Positions 18,925-27,354 of a DNA stretch of 64,000 bases are shown in pieces. The stretch covers positions 18,966-82,965 of the forward strand of contig CAYVQZ010000011.1 in the NCBI GenBank assembly GCA_964453435.1, in the 5' to 3' direction. The notes under the pieces are model-generated. The model was not told the DNA's origin, did no database searches, and saw nothing but the letters and a program-made list of their open reading frames with translations. Numbering within the stretch: the stretch's first letter is position 1; the number at the start of each line of letters is the position of its first letter. The DNA comes from CAYVQZ01 sp964453435. Lineage in GTDB: Bacteria > Abyssobacteria > SURF-5. The position numbers and the translations under genes were made by a program.

Positions 18925-20420
18925 AAGTATTGTTCATTTATCCGAATCTCGACGCCCAGATAGGCTTCAATTACGGTATCGCCTTTCTTTCCGCCTGTCT
19001 CAAGCGACACGGGCACGCAACGGCTCTCCTCAATATCAACGACCAGCTTGGGTTTCCGATGGACCTTGCAAGGGTCGCCGACGAGGTGACCTCGTTTGCG
19101 CCCGATGTGATCGCGTTCTCGGTGGTAACAAATCAGTACCGTTTCGCCCGCATGATCGCCCGCGACATCAAGCGCTACTGTTCCGCTCCCATCGTCTGCG
19201 GCGGCATCCATCCCACGATGGACCCCGAGGGAGTTCTTCGGGAAGAGTGTTTCGATTATGTTTGTGTGGGCGAAGGCGAGGAAGCCATTGTCGAGCTTGC
19301 AGACACGCTCGCCGCCAGGAAACCGGTTGCCGAAATCGAGAACATCTGGTGCAAGACGAACGGCGCGATTGTCCGCAACAGGGTGCGGCCGTTTGTCTCG
19401 CTCGAGTCATTGCCTCCGAAGGACTACGAAATCTTTGATTTCCAGAAAATGGTCGATGCGAAGGACGGCTGGGTCGGCGTCATGAGTTCGCGCGGATGCC
19501 CGTTCAGTTGTACCTATTGTTTCAACCATAAGCTGCGCGAGCTGTACCAACACGACCTCGAATGCCCGGCGGCGAAGCTGAACTACATCCGCCGCCACCC
19601 GGTCGATACCGTCATCGGGGAGATCGAATGGCTGCTGGCAACTTACAAGAACATCAAAACTATTATCTTTGACGATGACCTCTTCACACTTGACAAAAAG
19701 TACCTCGCAGAGTTTTGCAGAAAATATCAGGCTCGAGTGAGCCTGCCATTCGTTTGCAACGCCCATGTCAAGGTCTTCGATGAGGAGGTTGCTCGAAGCC
19801 TGAAAGACGCGGGGTGCAATATGGTGAAATTCGGACTGGAAAGCGGAAGCGAGCGAATCCGGAAAGAGATATTGAATCGCCGCATGTCAAACGAGGAAAT
19901 AGCTCGGGCATTCTCCGTCGCGGACGATTTCGCATTTCACACCTCGGCGTTTGTTATGATAGGATTCCCGCATGAATCGATCAACGACGTCCGGGACACC
20001 ATCGAGCTGCTCGCCCGGATCAAGCCCGGCCGGTTCCGCTGGTCCATTTTTTTTCCCTACGTCAACACGCGAGCATACGAAATAGCGCGAGACGGCGGTT
20101 TCATCGACTTTCGCAAACTGGAGTCGTTGACAAATTTCACCGACGAATCGGCGCTCGACTTCGGCCCCGAGCACAATTCTTTTCTGCGACGGCTGAAAGT
20201 CACGTTTCCATGGCATGTTAACGCGCGCGCCGGCTTCTCCGGCTCTCATCTCTATCAAAGCCTTATCGAACAAACCGATAAGATCGAAATGGAGAGGTGG
20301 CCGGAGGCCGAGGAATACATCATCAAGATTGACGGCGAGATTTCGAGGGCGCTCACTCTGGCGGGCGAGCCCCATTACGCCTACCGGTACAACCTGTTTA
20401 CGGCGGTGAGAAGCTATTAG
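18921..20420 (+). CDS. Radical SAM protein with N-terminal cobalamin-binding-like domain
   Basis: A 499-residue B12-binding-type radical SAM enzyme. The N-terminal ~150 residues look like the cobalamin-binding Rossmann domain (MKVLFIYPNLDAQIGFNYGI, then VCGGIHPTMDPEG and VCVGEGEEAI), although the DxHxxG histidine ligand is not evident. The radical SAM cluster motif CPFSCTYC is at about residues 193-200, followed by FDDDLFTLDKKYL and the 'HVKVFDEEVARSLKDAGC' region common in this family. ATG 18921 overlaps the gmhB stop (ATGA). Its place between gmhB and a heptosyltransferase suggests a sugar or lipid modification in LPS assembly, but the substrate is unknown. Confidence 0.88.
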   Translation: MKVLFIYPNLDAQIGFNYGIAFLSACLKRHGHATALLNINDQLGFPMDLARVADEVTSFAPDVIAFSVVTNQYRFARMIARDIKRYCSAPIVCGGIHPTMDPEGVLREECFDYVCVGEGEEAIVELADTLAARKPVAEIENIWCKTNGAIVRNRVRPFVSLESLPPKDYEIFDFQKMVDAKDGWVGVMSSRGCPFSCTYCFNHKLRELYQHDLECPAAKLNYIRRHPVDTVIGEIEWLLATYKNIKTIIFDDDLFTLDKKYLAEFCRKYQARVSLPFVCNAHVKVFDEEVARSLKDAGCNMVKFGLESGSERIRKEILNRRMSNEEIARAFSVADDFAFHTSAFVMIGFPHESINDVRDTIELLARIKPGRFRWSIFFPYVNTRAYEIARDGGFIDFRKLESLTNFTDESALDFGPEHNSFLRRLKVTFPWHVNARAGFSGSHLYQSLIEQTDKIEMERWPEAEEYIIKIDGEISRALTLAGEPHYAYRYNLFTAVRSY

Positions 20421-21483
20421 CGCCAGTAGCAATTTCTCCAACATCCTTGTTCGGCTTCCCAACTGGGTTGGCGACGTCGTCATGGCGACTCCCACACTGC
20501 GCTGCCTCCGGCTCAATTTCCCTCATGCGCGGATCGACCTCACACTTGTTCCATATGTACGCGAGATTGTGGAAGGTGCCCCATGGTTCGACGCCATCGT
20601 CGAATATGAGGCCGGTTCGGGCTTCGGCGGACTCGCAAAATCAGCCGGCTACCTTCGCAGGCTGAGACGGAACCGGTATGACCTTGCCATTGTTCTTCCC
20701 AACTCCTTCAGTTCGGCGCTTCTCGCGTTCCTGTCCGGCGCGAAACGGCGAGTCGGATATGACCGGCAGGGACGCGGTTTCCTGCTTACCGACGCGGCGC
20801 CCGCGCCCGTCGAGAACGGACGCTTTGTCCCCCAGCCGATGGTCGAGTACTACCTCAACCTGTGCGACGGGCTCGTGGAATCGCTGGGCTCACGAAAAAC
20901 GGAACTCTTCGTTGACTCCCGCTCTGAGCAAAGGGCGGACGAGTTGTTCGACAGGTACGGGATTGGACGGTCAAAGCCGGTGGTCGCCATAAACCCGGGA
21001 GCGGCCTACGGCTCGTCCAAGCTGTGGATTCCCGACCGGTTCGCTGCGGTCGCAGACCATTTCGCCGGAGACGGACGGTGCGACGTCGTGCTGCTGGGCG
21101 CGCCGGCTGAAGCCCCTATTGCCCGCGAGATTGTCGGCGCTGCTCGCACGGATATCGCGAACCTGGCAGAGGAACATGTCGGACTCGGCCTCCTGAAATC
21201 CATTATCAAGCGGTGCGACCTCCTGATCACCGTCGATTCCGGACCCCGCCATTTCGCTGTTGCGTTCAATAAACCCGTCGTGGTCTTGATGGGACCGACG
21301 GACCCCCGCTACACCAACTGCAACCTTGACAAGACCACCGTGGTCAGAGTTGAAAACCTCGAATGCGCTCCGTGCCACATTAAGCAATGCCCCACCCATC
21401 ATGAATGCATGACGCGCATCACCGCCGATATGGTCATTCAAGCCGCCACCGAATTGCTGCAAAGACACGTCAAGGCGGATTGA
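20416..21483 (+). CDS. ADP-heptose:LPS heptosyltransferase (WaaF/RfaF-like), apparent ATT start
   Basis: A GT9-family glycosyltransferase that adds heptose to the LPS inner core. The N-terminal NILVRLPNWVGDVVMATPTL is the classic heptosyltransferase beginning, and DSGPRHFAVAFNKPVVVLMGPTDPRY is the C-terminal donor-site motif. The conserved N-terminus starts at about base 20440, but in this frame the only possible start between the upstream TGA (20407-20409) and it is ATT at 20416, which overlaps the end of the preceding gene. ATG 20482 would delete the first beta strand and the NWVGD motif. I therefore draw the gene from ATT 20416 (355 residues). It ends the LPS operon. Confidence 0.88.
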   Translation: MSASSNFSNILVRLPNWVGDVVMATPTLRCLRLNFPHARIDLTLVPYVREIVEGAPWFDAIVEYEAGSGFGGLAKSAGYLRRLRRNRYDLAIVLPNSFSSALLAFLSGAKRRVGYDRQGRGFLLTDAAPAPVENGRFVPQPMVEYYLNLCDGLVESLGSRKTELFVDSRSEQRADELFDRYGIGRSKPVVAINPGAAYGSSKLWIPDRFAAVADHFAGDGRCDVVLLGAPAEAPIAREIVGAARTDIANLAEEHVGLGLLKSIIKRCDLLITVDSGPRHFAVAFNKPVVVLMGPTDPRYTNCNLDKTTVVRVENLECAPCHIKQCPTHHECMTRITADMVIQAATELLQRHVKAD

Positions 21484-21763
21484 CCCGCGCTCATGCCAAC
21501 CGCCGCCTTTTCGCTCGTGATTTTGCGCGCCCTTGCCATCCGGGTTGCGTTCTGACGGCTTACTTCGCGAAATTCTGCCGCTGTCGCCGGAAGCATCAAC
21601 AGGCGCATGACCACCGCAAACGAACTCGGAGACACCCTAGGCGCATTTGAAGAAAAACCGCGCAAAGGCTATGATTGTCCGTCGGGATTCCCGCACGCAA
21701 GGCGACGGATATCGATACGTTGAAGTTATCTTCTGAAACATTTTTTATCAACGGAGGTGAGAG

Positions 21764-23179
21764 ATGATTCATAATGTGCCCCAGACAATGGGCCAGCAGC
21801 TCGGTCGGCGGTCCTGGGCCGAACCGTGGAAAATCAAAATGGTTGAGCCTATCCGCATCATAAACCGTGAGGAACGCGAACAAGCGCTGAGCAAGGCGGG
21901 TTACAACACATTTCTGCTTCGTTCGGAAGATGTTTACATCGACCTTTTGACCGACAGCGGCGCCGGCGCGATGAGCGACCGGCAGTGGTCGGGCATCATG
22001 ATGGGGGACGAAGCTTACGCGGGAAGCCGCAATTTCTACCATCTCGAGGAGGCTGTTCAGCAGCATTACGGCTATCGATATCTCGTTCCGACTCACCAGG
22101 GCCGCGGCGCTGAGCATCTCATAAGCCAGGCCGCAATCAAGCCGGGCCAGTTCGTTCCCGGAAACATGTATTTCACGACCACCCGTCTCCATCAGGAGCT
22201 GGCAGGAGGAATCTTTGTCGATATCATCATCGACGAGGCGCACGACCCATCGAGCATGCACCCGTTCAAAGGAAATATCGATTTGGACAAGCTGCACGCT
22301 TTGATCGAACGGAAAGGCAGGGGGGCCATCGCCTACATAAGCCTGGCGGGAACCGTAAATATGGCCGGCGGACAACCGGTCAGCATGGAAAATGTGCGCG
22401 CGGTTCGTGAGATTTGTAGTCACTATGCGATTCCCGTTTACCTGGATGCCACGCGAATGGCGGAAAACGCTTTCTTCATTCAGGAAAGGGAAGAGGGATA
22501 TGCCCATACGTCGATAGCGGATATTCTGAGAGAGTTTTGCAGCTATACCGATGGCGCCTGGATGAGCGCGAAGAAGGACAGCATGGTCAACATCGGGGGA
22601 TGGCTCGCGGTCAACGACAGCGACCTATTCGACCGGCTCCGCAATCTGGTCGTGATATATGAGGGACTCCACACCTATGGCGGCATGGCCGGACGCGACA
22701 TGGAGGCTCTCGCTATCGGAATACGCGAATCAGTTCAAGACGACCATATCCGAGCCCGCGTCGGACAGGTGCGATACCTGGGACAGCTCCTCACAGAATG
22801 GGGCATTCCCATCGTGCAGCCCGTCGGCGGTCACGGGATATTCCTTGACGCAAAGAGTATTTATTCGCATATTCCGCAGAACGAATTTCCGGCCCAGAAA
22901 CTCGCCGCCGAATTGTATCTCGATTCCGGCATCCGCGGCATGGAACGCGGAATCGTCAGCGCCGGACGCGACCCGGAAACCGGTGACCATCGCTATCCCG
23001 CCCTTGAGCTCGTTCGCCTCACCATCCCTCGCAGGGTTTACACCCAGGCTCACATGGATGTGACTGCCGAGGCTGTGAAGGCGGTCTATGACGACCGGCA
23101 GAAGGCAAAGGGTTTGAAGATGGTTTACGAGCCGAAGTATTTACGATTCTTTCAGGCCCGATTCGAGCCGCTTTCGTAG
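21764..23179 (+). CDS. tpl: Tyrosine phenol-lyase (beta-tyrosinase)
   Basis: A 471-residue PLP enzyme of the beta-eliminating lyase family, splitting tyrosine into phenol, pyruvate and ammonia. The relative tryptophanase is excluded by active-site residues. Using remembered Citrobacter freundii TPL numbering, a constant offset of 14 places Tyr71, Phe123, Thr124, Lys257 (PLP), Met379, Arg381, Arg404, Phe448 and Phe449 on Y85, F137, T138, K271, M393, R395, R418, F462 and F463 here. Arg381 and Thr124 are the phenol-side residues that tryptophanases lack. GGAGGTG precedes ATG 21764 by five bases. No permease is adjacent, and it appears to be a single-gene unit. Confidence 0.93.
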   Translation: MIHNVPQTMGQQLGRRSWAEPWKIKMVEPIRIINREEREQALSKAGYNTFLLRSEDVYIDLLTDSGAGAMSDRQWSGIMMGDEAYAGSRNFYHLEEAVQQHYGYRYLVPTHQGRGAEHLISQAAIKPGQFVPGNMYFTTTRLHQELAGGIFVDIIIDEAHDPSSMHPFKGNIDLDKLHALIERKGRGAIAYISLAGTVNMAGGQPVSMENVRAVREICSHYAIPVYLDATRMAENAFFIQEREEGYAHTSIADILREFCSYTDGAWMSAKKDSMVNIGGWLAVNDSDLFDRLRNLVVIYEGLHTYGGMAGRDMEALAIGIRESVQDDHIRARVGQVRYLGQLLTEWGIPIVQPVGGHGIFLDAKSIYSHIPQNEFPAQKLAAELYLDSGIRGMERGIVSAGRDPETGDHRYPALELVRLTIPRRVYTQAHMDVTAEAVKAVYDDRQKAKGLKMVYEPKYLRFFQARFEPLS

Positions 23180-23243
23180 ACGGGCCGTGGGAGAACCTGT
23201 TCCGCCTGCGAAGCTGAATCGCGGACGGATGGGGCGAACCGCG

Positions 23244-23474
23244 CTACCCGTCTCGTGACAAAAATTTGTCTCGTAGTCGGTCCGAGGCTTGACCGAGGCG
23301 GGGAAACCGCACCTTGACCCAGGCGAGCAGCCGCTGAAAAGCCGGAACATCTTTCGACAGCAAAAGCGCGCCTATCGACAGGAACAGCCATCCTTGAAGA
23401 ATGGGGAATATGAATCCGGCAACACCCAGAATCAGGAACGTGACGCCGAGGGATATACGAATCAAGCGGGCCAT
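23244..23474 (-). CDS. Small inner-membrane protein (PGPGW/DUF454-like)
   Basis: A 76-residue protein with two hydrophobic segments (ISLGVTFLILGVAGFIFPIL and GWLFLSIGALLLS), followed by a basic amphipathic tail (QRLLAWVKVRFPRL). This layout, with an FPILQGW turn between the helices, is like the small PGPGW-type or DUF454-type membrane proteins. GGAGATAA lies directly before ATG 23474. It converges with tpl, whose stop is 64 bases away. Its role is unknown. Confidence 0.7.
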   Translation of the reverse strand: MARLIRISLGVTFLILGVAGFIFPILQGWLFLSIGALLLSKDVPAFQRLLAWVKVRFPRLGQASDRLRDKFLSRDG

Positions 23475-24088
23475 TTATCTCCTTGTCATCGTTTCGCGCG
23501 ACGGAATATCAAACCGTATGGCTGTCTGCGAAAACGATGAACTTCTGTCATGGTCTTTATGCTGCGTGTTTCGTAATGCCATGGCGGCGATGTGATGCGC
23601 AGCGCAGATGAAATCGAAACCGTCTCGCCGTCTACCCCGACAGAATCTGTCCCATGATTGCCCGGCGAAGGGGGCTGTGAGTCTGTCCGATAATTCCACT
23701 GGGTGGTCTCCTGCGCAGGGGACAGTCCCGATTCTATCCCGCGGATTGCGCGGGACTTCGTGCCCGTAAATCTGGAACAGTGAAACTGTCTCGCGGCTGC
23801 GCATTTTGCCGAACAACAAGCTTTGGGGGCTGTACCCAATTACGGAATCCCCTGTCTTTTGCGCTGAGCGGAGCGAAGTCCCGCGCGTTCGCGGGATAGA
23901 TTGGCGGACTGCCCCCAAAGCAGGGTATCCCGAATCGTGAGACACACTCACTGTTCCCGAGGCAAACAACTTGCGTCATAAATCGTGGGACACACTCGAT
24001 ACCCCGGTTGCGCATCTGTCCGAAATCCGATTTCGCTGAGATGTGTTCGCCGCGTTCGCCGAAACTGTTCGTTCGCCACCGGGCTCAT
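23475..24088. other. Intergenic gap dominated by repeats
   Basis: No gene is supported in these 614 bases between the small membrane protein and the deoxyhypusine-synthase homologue. About 23638-23998 is the longest copy of the dispersed repeat; the flanks show nothing recognisable. Confidence 0.65.
23638..23998 (+). repeat. Dispersed modular palindromic repeat, copy B (longest)
   Basis: Contains GGGGACAGTCCCGATTCT followed by ATCCCGCG and a facing CGCGGGAC (hairpin), CTTCGTGCCCGTAAATCTGG, and an inverted GGGGGCTGTACCCAATTACG module that is the reverse complement of the one in copy A. A second ATCCCGCG-type hairpin (TCCCGCGCGTTCGCGGGA) and two ATCGTGnGACACACTC units follow. The modules thus combine in both orders and orientations. 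Confidence 0.8.
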
Positions 24089-25159
24089 TCAGCCCTCTCT
24101 CTTTTGCCGCGTTTCGAGTATGGCGCGGACAAGCAGCGGCCACACGATTGTGGCGTCTGTGCGCACCTCGGCAAAACGGCCGCCCTCTTCCCTCGGCAAA
24201 AACTTCCCCCACGACACACCCTCGCTGTACGGACATCCGCTCAGCCCGCCCCAGTACGCGGGTTCCGGACAGATTCGCACACCATACCGGATGCGGGGAA
24301 TGGGCAGGTCCAGCCCCAGCCGCATATTAATTATGTCGATAAAGGGGCCCATCTGCTGACCCCAGTTTCTCGGAACTCCACCCCCGATCGTAAATATGCC
24401 CAGCCGCTCGGCTCGCACCACTCGTTTGGCGAAATCGTACAAATCGAGGAACGCATTGTACGGGGGCACATCGGAAAAGAACGCGTCGACATCCTTTTCC
24501 TTATCCGTTTTGTACTTGGCAGCCAGGAAATGCGTCGCTACATCGAGACCAAGCTCCGAATCGGTAAACGCGGGGACATATATCGGGACCCCTTTCCGGT
24601 ATGCGCATCCGAGAACACTCGGCATCAGGTCGTCCTGGAGCAGGCGCCGCCCGATCTCCGCATTCAACCTGTGCGAGCAGGCGGGCTCCGACCAGTCGAC
24701 TTCGCTCAACACTTTTCGTATGAATTTCTCGGCGGCGGTAAGGTTCGCCTCCATCTCGAGCGTGTCGTAAACCCGGTTGTAGCCCCATTTATACAGCACG
24801 GTGTCGGGAGTTTTCGGGTCATACTTATAGTGCACGCATCCTATCGCCTCGGTCAGGCCATGCGCCATCAACGCGCCCGTGCTGACGATGATGTGCGCCA
24901 TACCCTCATCTATCATTTCGCAGAGCACTTTGCCCATCTTTGCTATCGTCATGGCGCCCGACAGGGTGACAATGATTGTGCAGGCGGGGTCCTCGACCAT
25001 CTCGCGAAACACGAGATAGGCCTCGCCGAGTTCGCGTGCGCCGAAGGCGGTCTTCGACATCTGCGCAAGTATGTCCGCGACGTTGTCGGCGGACCGAACA
25101 TCGATGGGTTCAAGCGGTTCGAGGCCGTCTTTGCGGCCGTCATGCATTTCTCGTTTCAA
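24089..25159 (-). CDS. Deoxyhypusine synthase family protein (bacterial homologue)
   Basis: A 356-residue NAD-dependent enzyme of the deoxyhypusine synthase family. Eukaryotic and archaeal members transfer aminobutyl from spermidine to eIF5A; bacteria lack that target, and bacterial homologues are thought to act on polyamines, for example in homospermidine formation. The family motifs are present: TLSGAMTIAKMG, STGALMAHG, GVPIYVPAFTDSELG and the catalytic lysine in SEGVSWGKF (K319). The start is TTG 25159 with GGAGGT seven bases upstream; ATG 25147 lacks such a site. It follows a decayed GH15 gene on the same strand. No other polyamine gene is nearby. Confidence 0.88.
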   Translation of the reverse strand: MKREMHDGRKDGLEPLEPIDVRSADNVADILAQMSKTAFGARELGEAYLVFREMVEDPACTIIVTLSGAMTIAKMGKVLCEMIDEGMAHIIVSTGALMAHGLTEAIGCVHYKYDPKTPDTVLYKWGYNRVYDTLEMEANLTAAEKFIRKVLSEVDWSEPACSHRLNAEIGRRLLQDDLMPSVLGCAYRKGVPIYVPAFTDSELGLDVATHFLAAKYKTDKEKDVDAFFSDVPPYNAFLDLYDFAKRVVRAERLGIFTIGGGVPRNWGQQMGPFIDIINMRLGLDLPIPRIRYGVRICPEPAYWGGLSGCPYSEGVSWGKFLPREEGGRFAEVRTDATIVWPLLVRAILETRQKREG

Positions 25160-25273
25160 TTGCCAAACCTCCGTTTACCGTTTTCCTTGCCTTGTATCGT
25201 TCGCGTGAGGCTCGCCCGTTCACGGGACGGAGTTTCTCGGCTGACACCTGCTCAGCCTCCAATCGCTGCCCTG

Positions 25274-26105
25274 CTATTCTACCCTTAAACCGTCGGTATT
25301 TTCCAATAAAAACCGACAGTCTTCCTTTTCACAGAGGGAGGGCGCAACGAACCGCAGCATCTCGCCGTCATTAAGCGTCTTTTTTCCCCCGAACAAACGA
25401 TTGAAAAGAGATAAGCTTTTCCTTTCGGCCGCAGATTCGGCCATCGCCTTCTTCTTTTCAATGAGGGAAATACTGCAGTTGATATATCCAATTTGGGTAA
25501 ATGTCCGTGGAGAATTGCCGAGGGCCTCATGCTATTCCATGTCGTGTTCCTCGGGAAAAAGACGGAGAGAGTTTGCGGTCTTTTCCATCCTGCGCAGAAG
25601 TGTCTCCGCTTCGTCAGTCCTGCCGGTTGCAATAAGGCTGTCAATAAGCGAGAACGCGCACAGAAGAAAAGCGCCCTCTCCGCCGGGCAGCCCGTCACCA
25701 CCCTTGGAACGATAAAGCAACCCCTCGTGGCCGAGTTCGCGCCGGGTCGTTTCAATGGTCGAAACGACCCTGGCATCGTCAGCCGGAAGAAAACCAAGCA
25801 GAGGTAGCAACAGATTGCTGGAATCGAGCCAGACCGTATCATAATGCTGTGCGAAGGATTCTTTTTCCTGATTCCATCCTTTCACGAGAACTTCCTCTTT
25901 CATCCGGTCCTTCGTCTTGCGCCAACGGTCCAGGTCGCCGGGAAATCCATATCGCTCGGCTATCGTGATTTCCCGGCCAAGCGCAACCCAGCACATAATT
26001 TTCGAATACACGAAACAATACGGTCGGCCCGAACCTCCCAAATTCCGGAATCCTTGTCCTGCCGGCGCTCGACGCCAGGTCTCCTGCCATTAAATGTACG
26101 GCGTG
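25274..26105 (-). pseudogene. Decayed glycoside hydrolase family 15 (glucoamylase-like) C-terminal remnant
   Basis: The main frame (stop at 25532, reading from about 26041) translates the end of a GH15 enzyme: CFVYSKIMCWVAL, KGWNQEKESFAQHY, LDSSNLLLPLLGFLPADD and DGLPGGEGAFLLCAFSLIDS. At 25532-25534 an in-frame TAG interrupts it, and the same frame continues to 25274 with EALGNSPRTFTQIGYIN, which matches the normal end of this family. Upstream, DSGIWEVR lies in another frame, so a frameshift occurred near 26022-26032. The N-terminal several hundred residues are missing. It is therefore a 5'-truncated gene with one frameshift and one nonsense codon. Confidence 0.85.
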
Positions 26106-26178
26106 CGAACACCGAAAAGAGAGAGGAGTTTGAGGACCGATGGTTAAATTGAGGGTCGAGGACGCCGGCGGCGGAAGG

Positions 26179-26892
26179 TCACTGCCCCCAGACCGCGTGG
26201 GCCGGGTCTCGCGATTTGGGTAATCGTATCCCCACTCGGTGGAACAAGACGATATCTCTGTCCGACATATTATCGAAATTCGCGAACATCCGCAACGATT
26301 GCAACGCCGCCGTTTCCCATCCCGAAAAATCGCGCGGGTCTATCTTCCCTGAAGGGTTCTCCCGCCGGAATGCCCGTATCGAATCAATTTCATTCTGAGA
26401 TAAGTTCTTCATGTCGATTTCCAGATACTCCCGATAACAGTAGACAACATCGCCATAGCGAATAACGAACGCCAGGTCTCGCGTTGTCGGTCGTTTGAGG
26501 TCAACATATGGAAGCTTTTTCGAAACGAAATTGCTCAGTTCACGAGCGAACTCCGTGAGGTCGGATTCCAGGAATTGTTCGTCACGCAGCAACTCACGCT
26601 CTTCCGCGCTGAGGGAGTTCGGCTCTATCTTCGCGTATGCGCTCCGCAGATATGTGTCTATTTCCATCTCCGTAACTTTTTTGGTGTCGTCGAATGAGTA
26701 AGATTCGCCCCTCCCGACCTGCGCGTCTCGTTCACCTTCTGCCGTTGACCTGACACCGGAGGAACTCGCACAGCCGGCAAAAATGAAAATCGCCGCCGTG
26801 ACAGCGATAAGAATCCCATGAGGGAAGGGGGCGCCACTCCTCGTGGCCGGGCTTGGTCCGAACGGATTGTATTTTCTGTTGGGGAAATTCAT
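26179..26892 (-). CDS. Putative lipoprotein of unknown function
   Basis: From ATG 26892 this encodes 237 residues. A long basic N-terminus is followed by a hydrophobic stretch and lipobox (GILIAVTAAIFIFAGC), predicting lipidation at the cysteine near residue 43. The mature part is charged, with no recognised domain; it includes MEIDTYLRSAYAKIEP, PYVDLKRPTTRDLAFVIRYG and a C-terminal FHRVGIRLPKSRD. The frame is open upstream to 27069, but that part looks noncoding and overlaps a promoter candidate at 26952-26981. It is transcribed away from the penicillin-binding protein gene. Function is unknown. Confidence 0.65.
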   Translation of the reverse strand: MNFPNRKYNPFGPSPATRSGAPFPHGILIAVTAAIFIFAGCASSSGVRSTAEGERDAQVGRGESYSFDDTKKVTEMEIDTYLRSAYAKIEPNSLSAEERELLRDEQFLESDLTEFARELSNFVSKKLPYVDLKRPTTRDLAFVIRYGDVVYCYREYLEIDMKNLSQNEIDSIRAFRRENPSGKIDPRDFSGWETAALQSLRMFANFDNMSDRDIVLFHRVGIRLPKSRDPAHAVWGQ

Positions 26893-27354
26893 GTACGTAT
26901 GCCCGTGTTTTGGGAAAGGGAGCGCTCCCATCTGCAATGCGCAAACACATATGTATAATCTTTTCCAGCTTGTCCCGTCAACTGCGAAATGGCAAGTGGA
27001 ACGCTCGCGGTGTCGTTCCTGAAAGGTCTTTGAAACTTCTCTGAACCGTTGGCGTTTCTCCAAAAACATAATTCCCGGCGCCGATGTCCGATTCCGGCGA
27101 GATGGGTCTGCCTGCCGAAGTTCACGCTTGGTCTGACTGCGTGACGCCGGAATTAGTCGAAACAGCGGACCCTGTCAGGCCAGATTTCTTTAGACCTCGC
27201 TGTGAAAGTAGGGTATAATGAGATTATTCGACACTTGCCCGCGAGCGAGACAATCGACTCGCGCGAGGCCGTCCCCTGTATGATATCCTGTGTCCGAATT
27301 CTTGTGGCGTTCACCGTCCCCCTCAAACAAATATTTGAGCAAAAGCCGCGAACT
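26893..27354. other. Divergent intergenic region between lipoprotein and PBP genes
   Basis: These 462 bases separate two diverging genes. Besides the minus-strand promoter at 26952-26981, a perfect TATAAT occurs at 27214-27219 facing the PBP gene, but with no convincing -35 box. No further gene is seen. Confidence 0.45.
26952..26981 (-). promoter_or_regulatory. Candidate promoter for the lipoprotein gene
   Basis: On the minus strand TTGACG (26981-26976) is separated by 18 bases from TATACA (26957-26952). Transcription would start near 26945, about 50 bases before ATG 26892. Confidence 0.45.

Noticed and set aside
21720..21748. TTGAAG-N17-TTTTAT before tyrosine phenol-lyase as a promoter
   Set aside because: Transcription would start inside or just after the ribosome binding site (about 21755), leaving no leader; the -10 box is also poor.
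24008..25288. 426-codon + strand open frame over the deoxyhypusine-synthase homologue
   Set aside because: The minus strand encodes all family motifs and has a GGAGGT-supported start; the + frame has low-complexity Arg/His-rich composition.
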